Below are positions 15,968 to 24,921 of a stretch of DNA of 64,000 nt, piece after piece. The stretch comes from an uncultured Corynebacterium sp. (GTDB lineage: Bacteria; Actinomycetota; Actinomycetes; Mycobacteriales; Mycobacteriaceae), in the NCBI RefSeq assembly GCF_946222835.1, contig NZ_CAMIHD010000001.1, positions 269,566-333,565 of the forward strand, given 5' to 3'. Both the position numbers and the translations under genes were made by a program. The first letter of the stretch is position 1; every line of letters begins with the position of its first letter. The notes under the pieces were generated by a model. It was not told the origin of the DNA. It worked only from the letters and a program-made list of their open reading frames with translations, and did not search any database.

Positions 15968-16966
15968 ATGGTTAACGTTGCCGTGATGGGTGCTGGTTCT
16001 TGGGGCACTACCTTGGCCAAGGTCTTTGCGGACGCCGGAAATGACGTTCGCCTGTGGGCCCGCCGCGCAGAGTTGGCGCAGGCTATCAACGAGACCCATA
16101 CGAACCCGGATTACTTGCCGGATACCCGCCTGCCGGCCGCCGTTCGGGCCACCCATGATGATGCGGAAGCATTGGCGCTTGCCGACGTCGTCGTGTTCGG
16201 CGTTCCCTCCCAGACCTTGCGCGGCAACGTGGAGAAGTGGGCACCGTACCTGCCTGCAGACGCGACCCTGGTTTCTATCTCCAAAGGTGTGGAAACCGCC
16301 ACGCTCAAGCGCATGAGTGAAGTCATTATGGACGCAGCGGGGGTACCAGCAGATCGCGTCGCGGTGCTATCTGGCCCGAACTTGGCCAAAGAAGTTGCTG
16401 CTGGCCAAGTGGCCGCCACTGTAATTGCTTGCCCAGATGAAAAGCGCGCCCGACGCGTGCAGGAAGCGGTGGCGGCCCCGTACCTGCGTCCATATACCAA
16501 TACCGATGTTATTGGTGCAGAAATCGGTGGTGCCTGCAAAAACGTCATCGCCTTGGCCTGTGGCATCGCCTCCGGCAAAGGGCTGGGCAATAACACCATG
16601 GCCACTATCATTACCCGCGGTTTGGCAGAGATTACCCGCCTCGGCGTGGAACTGGGGGCGGACCCGTTTACCTTCTCCGGTCTGGCAGGGTTGGGAGACT
16701 TGGTGGCAACCTGTACCTCGACTTTGTCGCGCAACCGCACTTTCGGTTATCGCTTGGGCCAAGGCGGCACGGTTGAAGAGGCCAAGGCAGCTACTAATGG
16801 TCAGGTTGCGGAGGGTGTCTATTCTTGCGATTCCATCTATCGCCTTGCCCAGCAGGCAGGCGTAGAGATGCCGATCACCCATGCGGTCTATGGCGTTTGT
16901 TATGAGGGGATGGCGGTTGAGGACATGATCATCGCTCTGATGGGTCGGTCCAAGAAGTCGGAGTGA
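15968..16966 (+). CDS. gpsA: Glycerol-3-phosphate dehydrogenase [NAD(P)+]
   Basis: 332 residues. Reduces dihydroxyacetone phosphate to sn-glycerol 3-phosphate for phospholipid synthesis. The N-terminal Rossmann motif is GAGSWGTTLA, and GVPSQTLR and SISKGVE are family blocks. The catalytic Lys lies in EIGGACKNVIALACG (near 190). LSGPNLAKEVAAGQ and RNRTFGYRLGQG are further family signatures. GGAGG 8 bases before ATG 15968 sets the start. ddl follows by 22 bases but has its own leaderless -10 box. Confidence 0.95.
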   Translation: MVNVAVMGAGSWGTTLAKVFADAGNDVRLWARRAELAQAINETHTNPDYLPDTRLPAAVRATHDDAEALALADVVVFGVPSQTLRGNVEKWAPYLPADATLVSISKGVETATLKRMSEVIMDAAGVPADRVAVLSGPNLAKEVAAGQVAATVIACPDEKRARRVQEAVAAPYLRPYTNTDVIGAEIGGACKNVIALACGIASGKGLGNNTMATIITRGLAEITRLGVELGADPFTFSGLAGLGDLVATCTSTLSRNRTFGYRLGQGGTVEEAKAATNGQVAEGVYSCDSIYRLAQQAGVEMPITHAVYGVCYEGMAVEDMIIALMGRSKKSE

Positions 16967-16974
16967 GTCAAGGG

Positions 16975-16980
16975 TAAAAT
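16975..16980 (+). promoter_or_regulatory. Leaderless -10 box of ddl
   Basis: TAAAAT ends 8 bases before ATG 16989. Confidence 0.4.
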
Positions 16981-16988
16981 CTGCGGGC

Positions 16989-18050
16989 ATGACTGAAAAG
17001 ACCCGCGTGGCCGTTGTCTACGGCGGCCGTAGCACCGAGCATTCCGTATCCTGCGTGTCCGCAGGCGCGATTATGAACCACCTTGACCCTGAAAAATTCG
17101 AGGTGGTGCCCATTGGCATCACCCGCGAGGGCACGTGGACGCCCGGCACCACTGAGGGGCTCGAAATCGTCGATGGAGTCATGCCTGAAGTTCGCCGAGG
17201 CGCGGAGCTGACACTTTCTTTGGATCCCAACGCCAAGGGCCAATTCCACAACGTCACCGATGGCACCCTCTTCGCCGAGGTCGATGTGGTATTTCCCATT
17301 CTGCACGGACCCTATGGCGAGGACGGCACCGTCCAAGGTCTATTCGAGCTTTCCGGCCTGCCTTATGTAGGACCGGGCGTATTGGCCTCCTCGGTGGGCA
17401 TGGATAAGGAATTTACCAAGAAGGTGCTGGCAGCGGCAGGCCTGCCGGTGGCGCCCGAGGTAATCCTCAAAGGTCGCACCGAGCTTAATGAGGACGAGAA
17501 ACAGCGCCTAGGTCTGCCCGTCTTTGTAAAGCCAGCTCGAGGCGGATCGTCTATCGGCGTATCTAAGGTCAATAGCTGGGAGGAATTCCCCGCTGCCGTT
17601 GACCTTGCTCTGGAAGATGACGAGAAAATCCTAGTGGAGCCGGAAATATTAGGTCAGGAGGTAGAAATCGGCGTATTGCATTACGCTGACGGCACACTGT
17701 TGGCTTCTGTTCCGGCGCTGCTGGCCGGCATTGATGATTCCGACGAAGGTTTCTATGGCTTCGACACCAAGTACCTTGACAATGTGGTCACCGCGGAAAT
17801 CCCTGCACCCTTCTCATCCGAATTGACCGAGAAGCTGCGCGATATGGCTATCCGTGCATTCGAGGCCTTAAACTGTGAAGGTCTATCGCGGGTGGATTTC
17901 TTCGTTACCGAGGATTCCGTATATATCAACGAGATCAACACCCTGCCGGGCTTTACCCCGATCTCGATGTATCCCCAGGTCCTTGCCGCTTCGGGCGTGG
18001 AATACCCTGCGCTGCTTGAGGCCCTCATTGAGCAGGCGCTAGCAAAGTAG
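16989..18050 (+). CDS. ddl: D-alanine--D-alanine ligase
   Basis: 353 residues. ATP-grasp enzyme joining two D-Ala for peptidoglycan precursors in the cytoplasm. GGRSTEHSVSCVSAG near the start is the first D-Ala/phosphate loop. HGPYGEDGTVQGL, VKPARGGSSIGV (ATP-binding lysine region) and INEINTLPGFTPISMYP near the C-terminus (metal-binding Glu/Asn) are present. A TAAAAT box 8 bases before ATG and no Shine-Dalgarno site suggest a leaderless transcript. It ends 13 bases from the convergent DUF3515 gene. Confidence 0.95.
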   Translation: MTEKTRVAVVYGGRSTEHSVSCVSAGAIMNHLDPEKFEVVPIGITREGTWTPGTTEGLEIVDGVMPEVRRGAELTLSLDPNAKGQFHNVTDGTLFAEVDVVFPILHGPYGEDGTVQGLFELSGLPYVGPGVLASSVGMDKEFTKKVLAAAGLPVAPEVILKGRTELNEDEKQRLGLPVFVKPARGGSSIGVSKVNSWEEFPAAVDLALEDDEKILVEPEILGQEVEIGVLHYADGTLLASVPALLAGIDDSDEGFYGFDTKYLDNVVTAEIPAPFSSELTEKLRDMAIRAFEALNCEGLSRVDFFVTEDSVYINEINTLPGFTPISMYPQVLAASGVEYPALLEALIEQALAK

Positions 18051-18063
18051 GGCCAAGGGTTTC

Positions 18064-18963
18064 CTACTTTTCAGCGGTGTGTTTGGCGAGCACATCGCCA
18101 ATCTCTACCAGTGCCGCTTGCGCTGCCTCCTGTGGGGCGTGCAGCGCCAGGTAGTCCTCGCGGCCGAGAGCAAACCACGTGCCGGCCGTGGTGCCGTGGG
18201 CCAAGGTGGTGTCCTCGAACCACGGAATATCGTTGACCTGCTGTAGCTTGACCCCAGCGCGATAGTTTTCGGGCTTGGCCACGCCGCACCGTGCCACGAT
18301 GTCTTCGCGGCCATTGGCACTCCATACGTAGGTATTCTTCTCCGCGGCCTCGCGGCGGCGGTAGCCCTCTGCCACGGATTCAGGCAGTGCCTTTTCCACT
18401 TCGGCGCACATCTGGTCATTTCCCCTCTTAAGTTCTTTGAGCGGGGCCTTGTGCGGAGTGGCAGGCTTCTCCTCGAGAGCCGAGAGAGCCTCGTTAAGCT
18501 CACCTGGCGTGGCGTCGGTGGAAGCAGTTACAGCCGCGATGGGGAAGCGCTGTGCTGCATACCAGGTAGTCAGGTCGGAGCCTGGAGTGGCATCGCGCAC
18601 CTGATACCACTTTTCGCCCTCCACGTCCTGGGTCTGGGAATACTCGGTGTACTGGAAAGGCATATCTACGCCACAGCGTACGGTGACTTTATCCTCAGAG
18701 GTAGCGGCCCAGGCCGCGACGCCGGGAGGCACAGGCTCGGCAATCTCAGCACGCGGCTTATCCATGACCTTGTCCGGAAGGGCATCGATAAAGCTATGGC
18801 AGGCCGGTGAATCTGCTTCCTTGGACTCCACAGGGGAGACCGTCACGGGTGCCTTGGCAATATTGTTGAATACGTACTTTGCGCCGAAGAGGACCGCCAG
18901 AACCATCACTATGGACAACCCAAGTGAAATGAAGATCGCGGTGCGGTTAAATTGGGATGTCAT
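18064..18963 (-). CDS. Membrane-anchored protein with two tandem DUF3515 units
   Basis: 299 residues. An N-terminal membrane anchor (about 9-35, IFISLGLSIVMVLAVLFGAK) precedes an exported region made of two related units. Unit one (about 52-175) starts ACHSFIDALPDKV and contains VTVRCGVDMPFQY and TTWYAAQRFP. Unit two (about 205-290) starts MCAEVEKALPESV and contains IVARCGVAKPENY and GTWFALGRED. Both keep a leading Cys and the RCGV Cys, probably a disulphide. DUF3515 proteins are usually single-unit and unknown in function, and sit beside ddl and thiL in actinobacteria. A minus-strand TACTAT (18972-18977) is 8 bases before the ATG. Confidence 0.82.
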   Translation of the reverse strand: MTSQFNRTAIFISLGLSIVMVLAVLFGAKYVFNNIAKAPVTVSPVESKEADSPACHSFIDALPDKVMDKPRAEIAEPVPPGVAAWAATSEDKVTVRCGVDMPFQYTEYSQTQDVEGEKWYQVRDATPGSDLTTWYAAQRFPIAAVTASTDATPGELNEALSALEEKPATPHKAPLKELKRGNDQMCAEVEKALPESVAEGYRRREAAEKNTYVWSANGREDIVARCGVAKPENYRAGVKLQQVNDIPWFEDTTLAHGTTAGTWFALGREDYLALHAPQEAAQAALVEIGDVLAKHTAEK

Positions 18964-18971
18964 AAGGGCTC

Positions 18972-18977
18972 ATAGTA
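18972..18977 (-). promoter_or_regulatory. Leaderless -10 box of the DUF3515 gene
   Basis: Minus-strand TACTAT ends 8 bases before ATG 18963. Confidence 0.4.
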
Positions 18978-18991
18978 TCGAAAGGAAGCTG

Positions 18992-19948
18992 GTGAACTTA
19001 ACTCAGACTCTCGCAGATGTGGGAGAACGTGCAGCGATCCGGGAAATTACCTCCGTTGCCTCGAGCGGTCTCAACGGGGACGATGCCGCAGTACTTCCCA
19101 GCGCGCCGCCGAATTCCCGCACCGTGGCGGCCACCGATTTGATGGTGGAGGGGCGTCATTTCCTGCGCGAGTGGTCTACCCCGCGCGAGATTGGCAAGAA
19201 AGCCATCTTGCGCAACTTTGCCGATGTCGAAGCCATGGGGGCGCGCCCCGTTGCTGCTCTTTTAGCTATCGCCGCGCCAGGCGATACCCCAGTGCCCTTC
19301 GTGCGCGGCATCGCCGAGGGCATTGCGGAGCATAGCTCCTTTTATAATGCTGAGTTGGTGGGCGGCGACCTCACGAAGTCCGATCTCTTAGTCATTAATA
19401 TTACGGCCGTCGGTTTCCTTGGTGGCAGCCTTCCTGCCCTGACCTTGGACGGGGCACGGGCAGGTCAGCAGGTAGTAGCGCACGGAAAGATTGGCCACTC
19501 GGCTGCCGGATTAGCCCTTCTTCAGCGCTTTGGCCGGCAACTCCCCGCGGGATACGAACACCTGCGGCCACTTATTGAGGCCCACTGTGCTCCTTGGCTC
19601 AATCCGGGCCGTGGCGTGATCGCCCGTGCGGCAGGAGTTACTGCCATGACCGATAACTCAGACGGCTTGATTCAAGACTGCACGACGATGGCCGAGCACT
19701 CGGGCGTGCACATGGATTTGGACCCACAGGCCTTGCAGCCGGAGGATTTGCTGTGCCAAGCCGCAGAGTTGCTGGACAGTGATCCGTGGGAATGGATTCT
19801 CAGTGGCGGTGAAGATCACACCTTGATTGGTACGACTGCGAAGGAAGCTCCGTCCGGATTCAGAGAGATTGGCACCGTAACCCGTGGTTGTGGGGTTACG
19901 CTGGGAGGCAAGACACCGAATTATCAGAAAGGCTGGCTGAGCTTTTAA
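18992..19948 (+). CDS. thiL: Thiamine-monophosphate kinase
   Basis: 318 residues. Phosphorylates thiamine monophosphate to the active diphosphate. Conserved NGDDAAVLP near residue 32, ATDLMVEGRHF, VGGDLTKSD near 120, TDNSDGLIQD near 225 and SGGEDHTL near 275 are the metal/ATP sites of the ThiL/PurM fold. The open frame extends far upstream (18647), overlapping the divergent gene. GTG 18992 has AAAGGA about 8 bases before it, and the family starts LADVGERAAI just after. It ends 2 bases before ung, so the two are coupled. Confidence 0.93.
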   Translation: MNLTQTLADVGERAAIREITSVASSGLNGDDAAVLPSAPPNSRTVAATDLMVEGRHFLREWSTPREIGKKAILRNFADVEAMGARPVAALLAIAAPGDTPVPFVRGIAEGIAEHSSFYNAELVGGDLTKSDLLVINITAVGFLGGSLPALTLDGARAGQQVVAHGKIGHSAAGLALLQRFGRQLPAGYEHLRPLIEAHCAPWLNPGRGVIARAAGVTAMTDNSDGLIQDCTTMAEHSGVHMDLDPQALQPEDLLCQAAELLDSDPWEWILSGGEDHTLIGTTAKEAPSGFREIGTVTRGCGVTLGGKTPNYQKGWLSF

Positions 19949-19950
19949 CC

Positions 19951-20589
19951 ATGCACCCCACCTACCACCCGTCCTGGGAGCCGGTGCTGGCGCCGGTAAT
20001 AGAAGAGCAATGGCCACAGATTTCTCACGCCCTTGAGGGCCAGGACTATTTACCTCCGGCAGAGGATGTTTGCCGCGCGCTACAAATGCCACTGGATGAG
20101 GTCCGCGTGCTCATCGTGGGCCAAGACCCTTATCCCACCCCTGGGCACGGCATGGGTATGGCGTTTTCTACGCGCCCAGGTGTAAAACCACCGCGTTCCT
20201 TGGTCAATATTTACCGCGAGCTTCACGACGACCTAGGCATTGCAGGCCGCGAGGATGGAGATTTGAGTGCCTGGGCGGATCAAGGAGTTTTATTGCTGAA
20301 TCGGGTGTTGACTGTAGCCCCAGGTCAGGCGGGCTCCCACCGCCGTATTGGATGGGAGGAAATCACCGAGGCTGCTATTCGCGCGCTCAACCGCAGCCCC
20401 ATGGTGGCGATTTTATGGGGCCGCGATGCGCAGGCGTGTGAGCGCTTTCTTCCAGACGTCCCGTGCATCAAGTCCCCGCATCCCTCACCCCTTTCTGCCA
20501 GCCGCGGGTTCTTTGGTTCTAAGCCCTTTTCCCGGGCAAACGCCATTTTGCGGGACCAAGGCGCACAGGAAATAGACTGGCGCTTGTAA
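19951..20589 (+). CDS. ung: Uracil-DNA glycosylase
   Basis: 212 residues. Removes uracil from DNA at the start of base-excision repair. VGQDPYPTPGHGMGMAFS carries the catalytic Asp/water-activating loop, and HPSPLSASRGFFGSKPFS is the minor-groove and catalytic His motif. The frame opens earlier at GTG 19888 inside thiL, but ATG 19951 begins family similarity 2 bases after the thiL stop. No strong ribosome site is present, which fits translational coupling. Confidence 0.94.
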   Translation: MHPTYHPSWEPVLAPVIEEQWPQISHALEGQDYLPPAEDVCRALQMPLDEVRVLIVGQDPYPTPGHGMGMAFSTRPGVKPPRSLVNIYRELHDDLGIAGREDGDLSAWADQGVLLLNRVLTVAPGQAGSHRRIGWEEITEAAIRALNRSPMVAILWGRDAQACERFLPDVPCIKSPHPSPLSASRGFFGSKPFSRANAILRDQGAQEIDWRL

Positions 20590-20592
20590 ACT
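20587..20592 (+). promoter_or_regulatory. Leaderless -10 box of the DAK2 gene
   Basis: TAAACT, overlapping the ung stop codon, ends 7 bases before ATG 20600. Confidence 0.4.
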
Positions 20593-20599
20593 ATTGCGC

Positions 20600-21943
20600 A
20601 TGTCATATCCCAGCACGCTGGATTCCCGCGGATTGCGCAATTGGGCTACCCGCGCCGTGGGGGAGCTAGCCCATCGCCGCGATGAGATCAACGCGCTCAA
20701 CGTCTTTCCGGTACCGGATTCTGATACGGGTTCAAATATGGCGCACACCATGGAAGCAGCGGTTGCAGAGCTCGACAATGGTGGCGATGTTGCCGATTCC
20801 TTGGCTCTCGGGGCGGTGCGTGGCGCGCGCGGAAATTCAGGAATGGTGTTGTCTCAGGTTCTGCGTGGCGTGGCTGAGTCCACGGTGGAATCAGTCATCG
20901 ACGGCTCTGTCTTTGCTCGCTCACTCCAGCAGGCCGTGGAATTGGTGGATCGGGCCATTGCCGAGCCGGTGGAAGGCACGGTTATCACGGTTCTACGGGC
21001 AGCAGCGGAGGCAGCCGATGACGCTGCGGCGCAGTCCAGCGCTACTTTACATAGCGTCGTCAGTGCCGCAATTGCTGCCGCACGAACTGCACTTGAACGC
21101 ACCCCGTCGCAATTGCCAGCCTTGCGCGAGGCAGGAGTGGTAGATGCTGGCGGGGCCGGCCTCGTAATTCTTCTGGAGTCCCTTCTGGCAGAAATTGAGG
21201 GCTCCACAGGGCACACAGGCGTACTTGAACCGGAGACGGCCACTGAACTAGAAGTAGTCTTCTTCTTTGAAGGAGACATCGACGCGTTGCAGACAGCAAT
21301 TGCCCCGTTGGGAGATAGCTTAGTGATTGCACGCGCCACCGAAAACAACGCAAACGTGCACATCCACTCCCACCAAGCTGGTGCGGTCATTGAAACTGCC
21401 TTTGCTAAGGGCAAGGCGACCAACCTGCACATCGAGGCGCTGCCGGCTCACGTCGACCCTGCTGCCGAAAATTCGGTTGCTCGCCGGGTTTTCGCTGCTG
21501 CGCCGGCTGGTCCTATCACTGACCTCTTGGAATCTGCGGGTGTTACGGTGGTGCCGCCGGATGCTCCTTTAGCAGTAGAAGAAGACGATATCGTCTTATC
21601 CACCGGACTAAGTATGGAGACCGACGCTGGGCGGGTAGTGCCCGCGCAGTCGCTAGCAGCGGCGCTAGCTGCAATCTCTGTTTATGAACCGGATAACCCA
21701 GATACCGTTGCGGTCGTCGCTGCCATGCGCGATGCGGCTAAGTCCATGCGGGTAGCCTATCCCAGCCAGGAAACTCTTCCGTCAATCATCGACACCTGTC
21801 GCGACCTTTTGGCAGAAGGTGGAGAGCAAGCCACCATCTTGAGTGCCCTCGACGTAGATGAGGAGGAGTTAGCTCAACAGCTCCATGTAGATGTAGTGGC
21901 GTTGAAAGTACCGGATATCGCAACTGAAATCGGAGTGGAATAG
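20600..21943 (+). CDS. DAK2/DhaL-domain kinase (FakA/YloV-like)
   Basis: 447 residues. The N-terminal DhaL nucleotide-binding domain (about 5-195) has NVFPVPDSDTGSNM (Mg-ADP-binding Asp cluster) and GARGNSGMVLSQVLRG. A middle linker and a C-terminal domain (about 200-447) follow. The family includes FakA, the ATP-binding subunit that phosphorylates fatty acids held by FakB/DegV proteins. No fakB lies nearby, so the substrate is inferred. It is placed between ung and recG as in other corynebacteria and ends 2 bases before recG. Confidence 0.85.
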   Translation: MSYPSTLDSRGLRNWATRAVGELAHRRDEINALNVFPVPDSDTGSNMAHTMEAAVAELDNGGDVADSLALGAVRGARGNSGMVLSQVLRGVAESTVESVIDGSVFARSLQQAVELVDRAIAEPVEGTVITVLRAAAEAADDAAAQSSATLHSVVSAAIAAARTALERTPSQLPALREAGVVDAGGAGLVILLESLLAEIEGSTGHTGVLEPETATELEVVFFFEGDIDALQTAIAPLGDSLVIARATENNANVHIHSHQAGAVIETAFAKGKATNLHIEALPAHVDPAAENSVARRVFAAAPAGPITDLLESAGVTVVPPDAPLAVEEDDIVLSTGLSMETDAGRVVPAQSLAAALAAISVYEPDNPDTVAVVAAMRDAAKSMRVAYPSQETLPSIIDTCRDLLAEGGEQATILSALDVDEEELAQQLHVDVVALKVPDIATEIGVE

Positions 21944-21945
21944 CA

Positions 21946-24078
21946 ATGCTCGGCTGGCAGGACAACCGCCCATTGACGGAGGTGCTTGCGGCAAAAGATG
22001 CTGCGAAGATTACCAAAGCGCTGGGGTATGAGACCTGCGGCGAGCTCCTAGCCCATTATCCGCGGGACTATATCCGTCACAATAAGGACGTTGGCCTAGG
22101 GGACGCCGCGGAAGGCGATATCGTCACCGTTACCGGAACTATTACCGGTTTCAACCGACACGACACGGGCAAGACCACGATCATCAACGTGCAGCTTGAC
22201 GGCAGCATTATTGCGACATTTTTCAACGCTAATTACGTGATGCGGATGCTGCACCGCGGCCAGCGCGTAATGATGAGTGGCAAGCTCAAATTCTTCCGCA
22301 ACCAGCCGCAGCTACAACAGCCGGACTTTGTAGAGATTGATGCTTTTGGCCGCCCCGATGGCGAATTGGATGACTACCGGCAGCAAACGGCAGATTCACA
22401 CAAGAATCATCGGCCGAAGGCCACCGGTTCATTGCGGAACCTGTCGCAGTTCGGCAGGCTCGACCAGCTCCTTTTGGAGCGGGAATGGATCCCGGTGTAC
22501 CCAGCAACCTCCAAGGTGACCTCGTGGTACATCATGGGCGCCATTCACTACGTCTTATCTAAGACCCCGCCGATTGAGGAACCGCTGGACTATCAGATGA
22601 TAATCAGCCTGGATAAAGCGGTACGAGAAATCCACGAGCCTGGGGAGGCTGGCCCTTACCGGGCGATTCAGAGGCTGAAGTACAACGAGGCATTGTCCAT
22701 CGGCTTGGTGATGGCATTGCGCCAGCGTGATGCTGAAGCTCGGACGGCTTCGACCATGCCTGCTACTTTGGGCGGCTACCGGGAGGAGTGGCTGGGCCAT
22801 GTGCCCTTCGACCTCACCCAAGGACAGCGGCGCGTTATCAGTGAGATAGAAGATGACCTAGCGCGCCCGTTGCCGATGATGCGCTTGCTGCAGGGGGAAG
22901 TCGGTTCTGGTAAGACGATGGTCGCTACCTGCGCCATGTTGCAGGCTGTCGACGCCGGCGCCCAGGCAGCACTGCTGGCGCCTACTGAGGTTCTGGCCTC
23001 GCAACACGCTGCTTCCATTGGAACCTCGGTCCCAGGAGGCGTCAAGGTGGTACTGCTTACTGGTTCCATGCGCACAGCGGAGAAACGGCAGGCTTTACTG
23101 GACATCGTCTCTGGTGACGCGGATATTGTCATTGGAACCCATGCGATCATCCAAGACTCTGTGGAGTTCTTCAACCTCGGTCTAGTGGTAGTAGATGAGC
23201 AGCATCGCTTTGGCGTAGAGCAGCGCGATAGCCTGCGACTAAAGGCCCGCGAAGGTTTAAGCCCCCATGTGTTGGTGATGACGGCGACACCGATTCCGCG
23301 CACTATCGCGATGACCGTATTTGGCGATCTTGCCGTATCGACCCTGACCGAACTGCCCGGTGGCCGCAAACCTATTCAGTCAGCGGTGGTAGCCGAATGG
23401 CGTCCTACCTGGGTACTGCGTGCCCTTGAGCGGATTCGCGAAGAGGTTGCCCAGGGCCATCAAGCCTATATTGTCTGCCCACGCATTGAAGGCGAAGGCG
23501 GAGTGTTAGAACTTGCAGAGCAACTGGAAAACGGTCCCTTTAAAGGACTGCGGGTAGCCATCTTGCACGGAAAGATGCCCGATAAGGACGAGGTAATGAC
23601 ATCATTTGCTAGGGGAGAGATTGATATCTTGGTCTCTACCACGGTCATTGAGGTGGGCGTGGATGTCCCTAATGCCACGGTGATGCTTATTCGTGAATCC
23701 GAGCATTTCGGCGTCTCCCAGCTGCACCAGTTGCGTGGGCGTGTAGGACGAGGAGGCAATGCTTCTATCTGCCTTTTCCATACCGCGGCAGCTGATAATA
23801 CTCCGTCTTTCCGCCGCATCAATCAGATTGCGCAAACCTCGTCGGGCTTTGAACTTGCCGAGCTCGACTTGCGCCAGCGCCAAGAGGGAGACATTTTGGG
23901 CACGATGCAGTCCGGCACGCATCGAACCCTGCGGCTATTGAACCTAGCTGATGATCAAGACATTGTTGAGCGCACCCATACGGATGCGCGTGCCATGGTG
24001 ATGCGCAACCCCGAGCTTGCGGAGGAACTCACGCGCAATTTGAGCGAAAGCGAACAGGAATACTTGGAGAAGAACTAA
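21946..24078 (+). CDS. recG: ATP-dependent DNA helicase RecG
   Basis: 710 residues. Remodels stalled forks and branched DNA. The N-terminal wedge/OB domain (about 60-150) is followed by helicase core motifs: GEVGSGKTMVA (Walker A, near 320), DEQHRFGV (DExH box, near 415), TATPIPRTIAMT (motif III), and TTVIEVGVDVPNA with QLRGRVGRG (motifs V-VI, near 565-600). A C-terminal TRG-like hook follows. ATG is 2 bases after the upstream stop (TAGCAATG), so it is probably coupled to the DAK2 gene. Confidence 0.95.
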   Translation: MLGWQDNRPLTEVLAAKDAAKITKALGYETCGELLAHYPRDYIRHNKDVGLGDAAEGDIVTVTGTITGFNRHDTGKTTIINVQLDGSIIATFFNANYVMRMLHRGQRVMMSGKLKFFRNQPQLQQPDFVEIDAFGRPDGELDDYRQQTADSHKNHRPKATGSLRNLSQFGRLDQLLLEREWIPVYPATSKVTSWYIMGAIHYVLSKTPPIEEPLDYQMIISLDKAVREIHEPGEAGPYRAIQRLKYNEALSIGLVMALRQRDAEARTASTMPATLGGYREEWLGHVPFDLTQGQRRVISEIEDDLARPLPMMRLLQGEVGSGKTMVATCAMLQAVDAGAQAALLAPTEVLASQHAASIGTSVPGGVKVVLLTGSMRTAEKRQALLDIVSGDADIVIGTHAIIQDSVEFFNLGLVVVDEQHRFGVEQRDSLRLKAREGLSPHVLVMTATPIPRTIAMTVFGDLAVSTLTELPGGRKPIQSAVVAEWRPTWVLRALERIREEVAQGHQAYIVCPRIEGEGGVLELAEQLENGPFKGLRVAILHGKMPDKDEVMTSFARGEIDILVSTTVIEVGVDVPNATVMLIRESEHFGVSQLHQLRGRVGRGGNASICLFHTAAADNTPSFRRINQIAQTSSGFELAELDLRQRQEGDILGTMQSGTHRTLRLLNLADDQDIVERTHTDARAMVMRNPELAEELTRNLSESEQEYLEKN

Positions 24079-24085
24079 GACGGGT

Positions 24086-24091
24086 TAACCT
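24086..24091 (+). promoter_or_regulatory. Leaderless -10 box of the biotinyl-domain gene
   Basis: TAACCT ends 6 bases before ATG 24098. Confidence 0.35.
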
Positions 24092-24097
24092 AGAGGC

Positions 24098-24310
24098 ATG
24101 AAAATCTACGCCCCCTTTGCGGGCATCGTCCGCTGCCATGTGAATGTGGGAGACACTGTTGATACCGGGGTCCCGCTCGCGACTGTCGAAGCCACGAAGC
24201 TCGAAGCTCCCGTGGAAAGCCCGGGACCTGGGAAAGTGCACCGCATTGTGGTGCCTGATTTCAGTGATGTGGTAGGTGGAGACCTCTTGATGGAGATTGG
24301 AGAAGCATAA
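24098..24310 (+). CDS. Stand-alone biotinyl/lipoyl-attachment domain protein (BCCP-like)
   Basis: 70 residues, a single barrel-sandwich hybrid domain: FAGIVRCHVNVGDTVDTGVPLATV, the modification loop EATKLEAPV with Lys near 34, then the mirror half ending GGDLLMEIGEA. Usual biotin carriers have EAMKM at the loop; here Thr and Leu flank the Lys, so biotinylation by BirA is plausible but not assured, and lipoylation or no modification is possible. Corynebacteria carry a similar small gene between recG and rsmD. It abuts rsmD with no gap. Confidence 0.8.
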   Translation: MKIYAPFAGIVRCHVNVGDTVDTGVPLATVEATKLEAPVESPGPGKVHRIVVPDFSDVVGGDLLMEIGEA

Positions 24311-24892
24311 ATGACGCGCATTATTGCTGGCGAAGCCCGTGGCCGCACCATCAAGGTGCCGGCAGAAGGAACCCGACCTACCGCAGATCGAGCCCGAGAA
24401 GGGCTTTTTTCCTCTCTTAATGCACGGTGGGGTTTTGCAGGATCTGCCGTCCTCGACCTTTTTGCCGGTTCCGGTGCTCTTGGCCTCGAGGCAGCTAGCC
24501 GCGGCGCAGATGAAGCAGTGCTGGTGGAGTCTTCGGCGGATGCGGTGAAGATCATCCGGCACAACATGGGCGTCGTCAAGCACTCAGGCGTGCGCGTCCA
24601 AGAGATGAAGGTAGGAACCTACCTGGCTAGCGCCCCGCGCCAGCATTTCGATCTGGTGTTGGCGGACCCGCCCTATGCTTTTGATGAGGTCGATGATCTC
24701 ATCGCTGCAATTGAACCGGTGCTTACTGATCGCGCAATGGTGGTCATCGAGCGCCACGTTGATTCCGCGGAGACAAAGTGGCCGGCTGGTTTCGCGCCCA
24801 CCGGTCAGAAGCTTAAGAAGCGCACCTTTGGCATCGCCCGCATGGATATGGCAGTTTATACCCGCCCCGGCAGCGAGGAAGCCGAAGATTAA
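24311..24892 (+). CDS. rsmD: 16S rRNA (guanine(966)-N2)-methyltransferase
   Basis: 193 residues. Class I SAM methyltransferase. An N-terminal MTRIIAGEARGR block, SAM-binding VLDLFAGSGALGLEAASRGA (about 55-75) and the catalytic DPPYAF motif near residue 119 of N2-guanine methyltransferases are present. The start directly follows the upstream TAA. The rsmD-coaD pairing is a common bacterial arrangement. Confidence 0.93.
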   Translation: MTRIIAGEARGRTIKVPAEGTRPTADRAREGLFSSLNARWGFAGSAVLDLFAGSGALGLEAASRGADEAVLVESSADAVKIIRHNMGVVKHSGVRVQEMKVGTYLASAPRQHFDLVLADPPYAFDEVDDLIAAIEPVLTDRAMVVIERHVDSAETKWPAGFAPTGQKLKKRTFGIARMDMAVYTRPGSEEAED

Positions 24893-24921
24893 ACCCCTGC
24901 ACAAAAGAGAGTGAAATTAGC

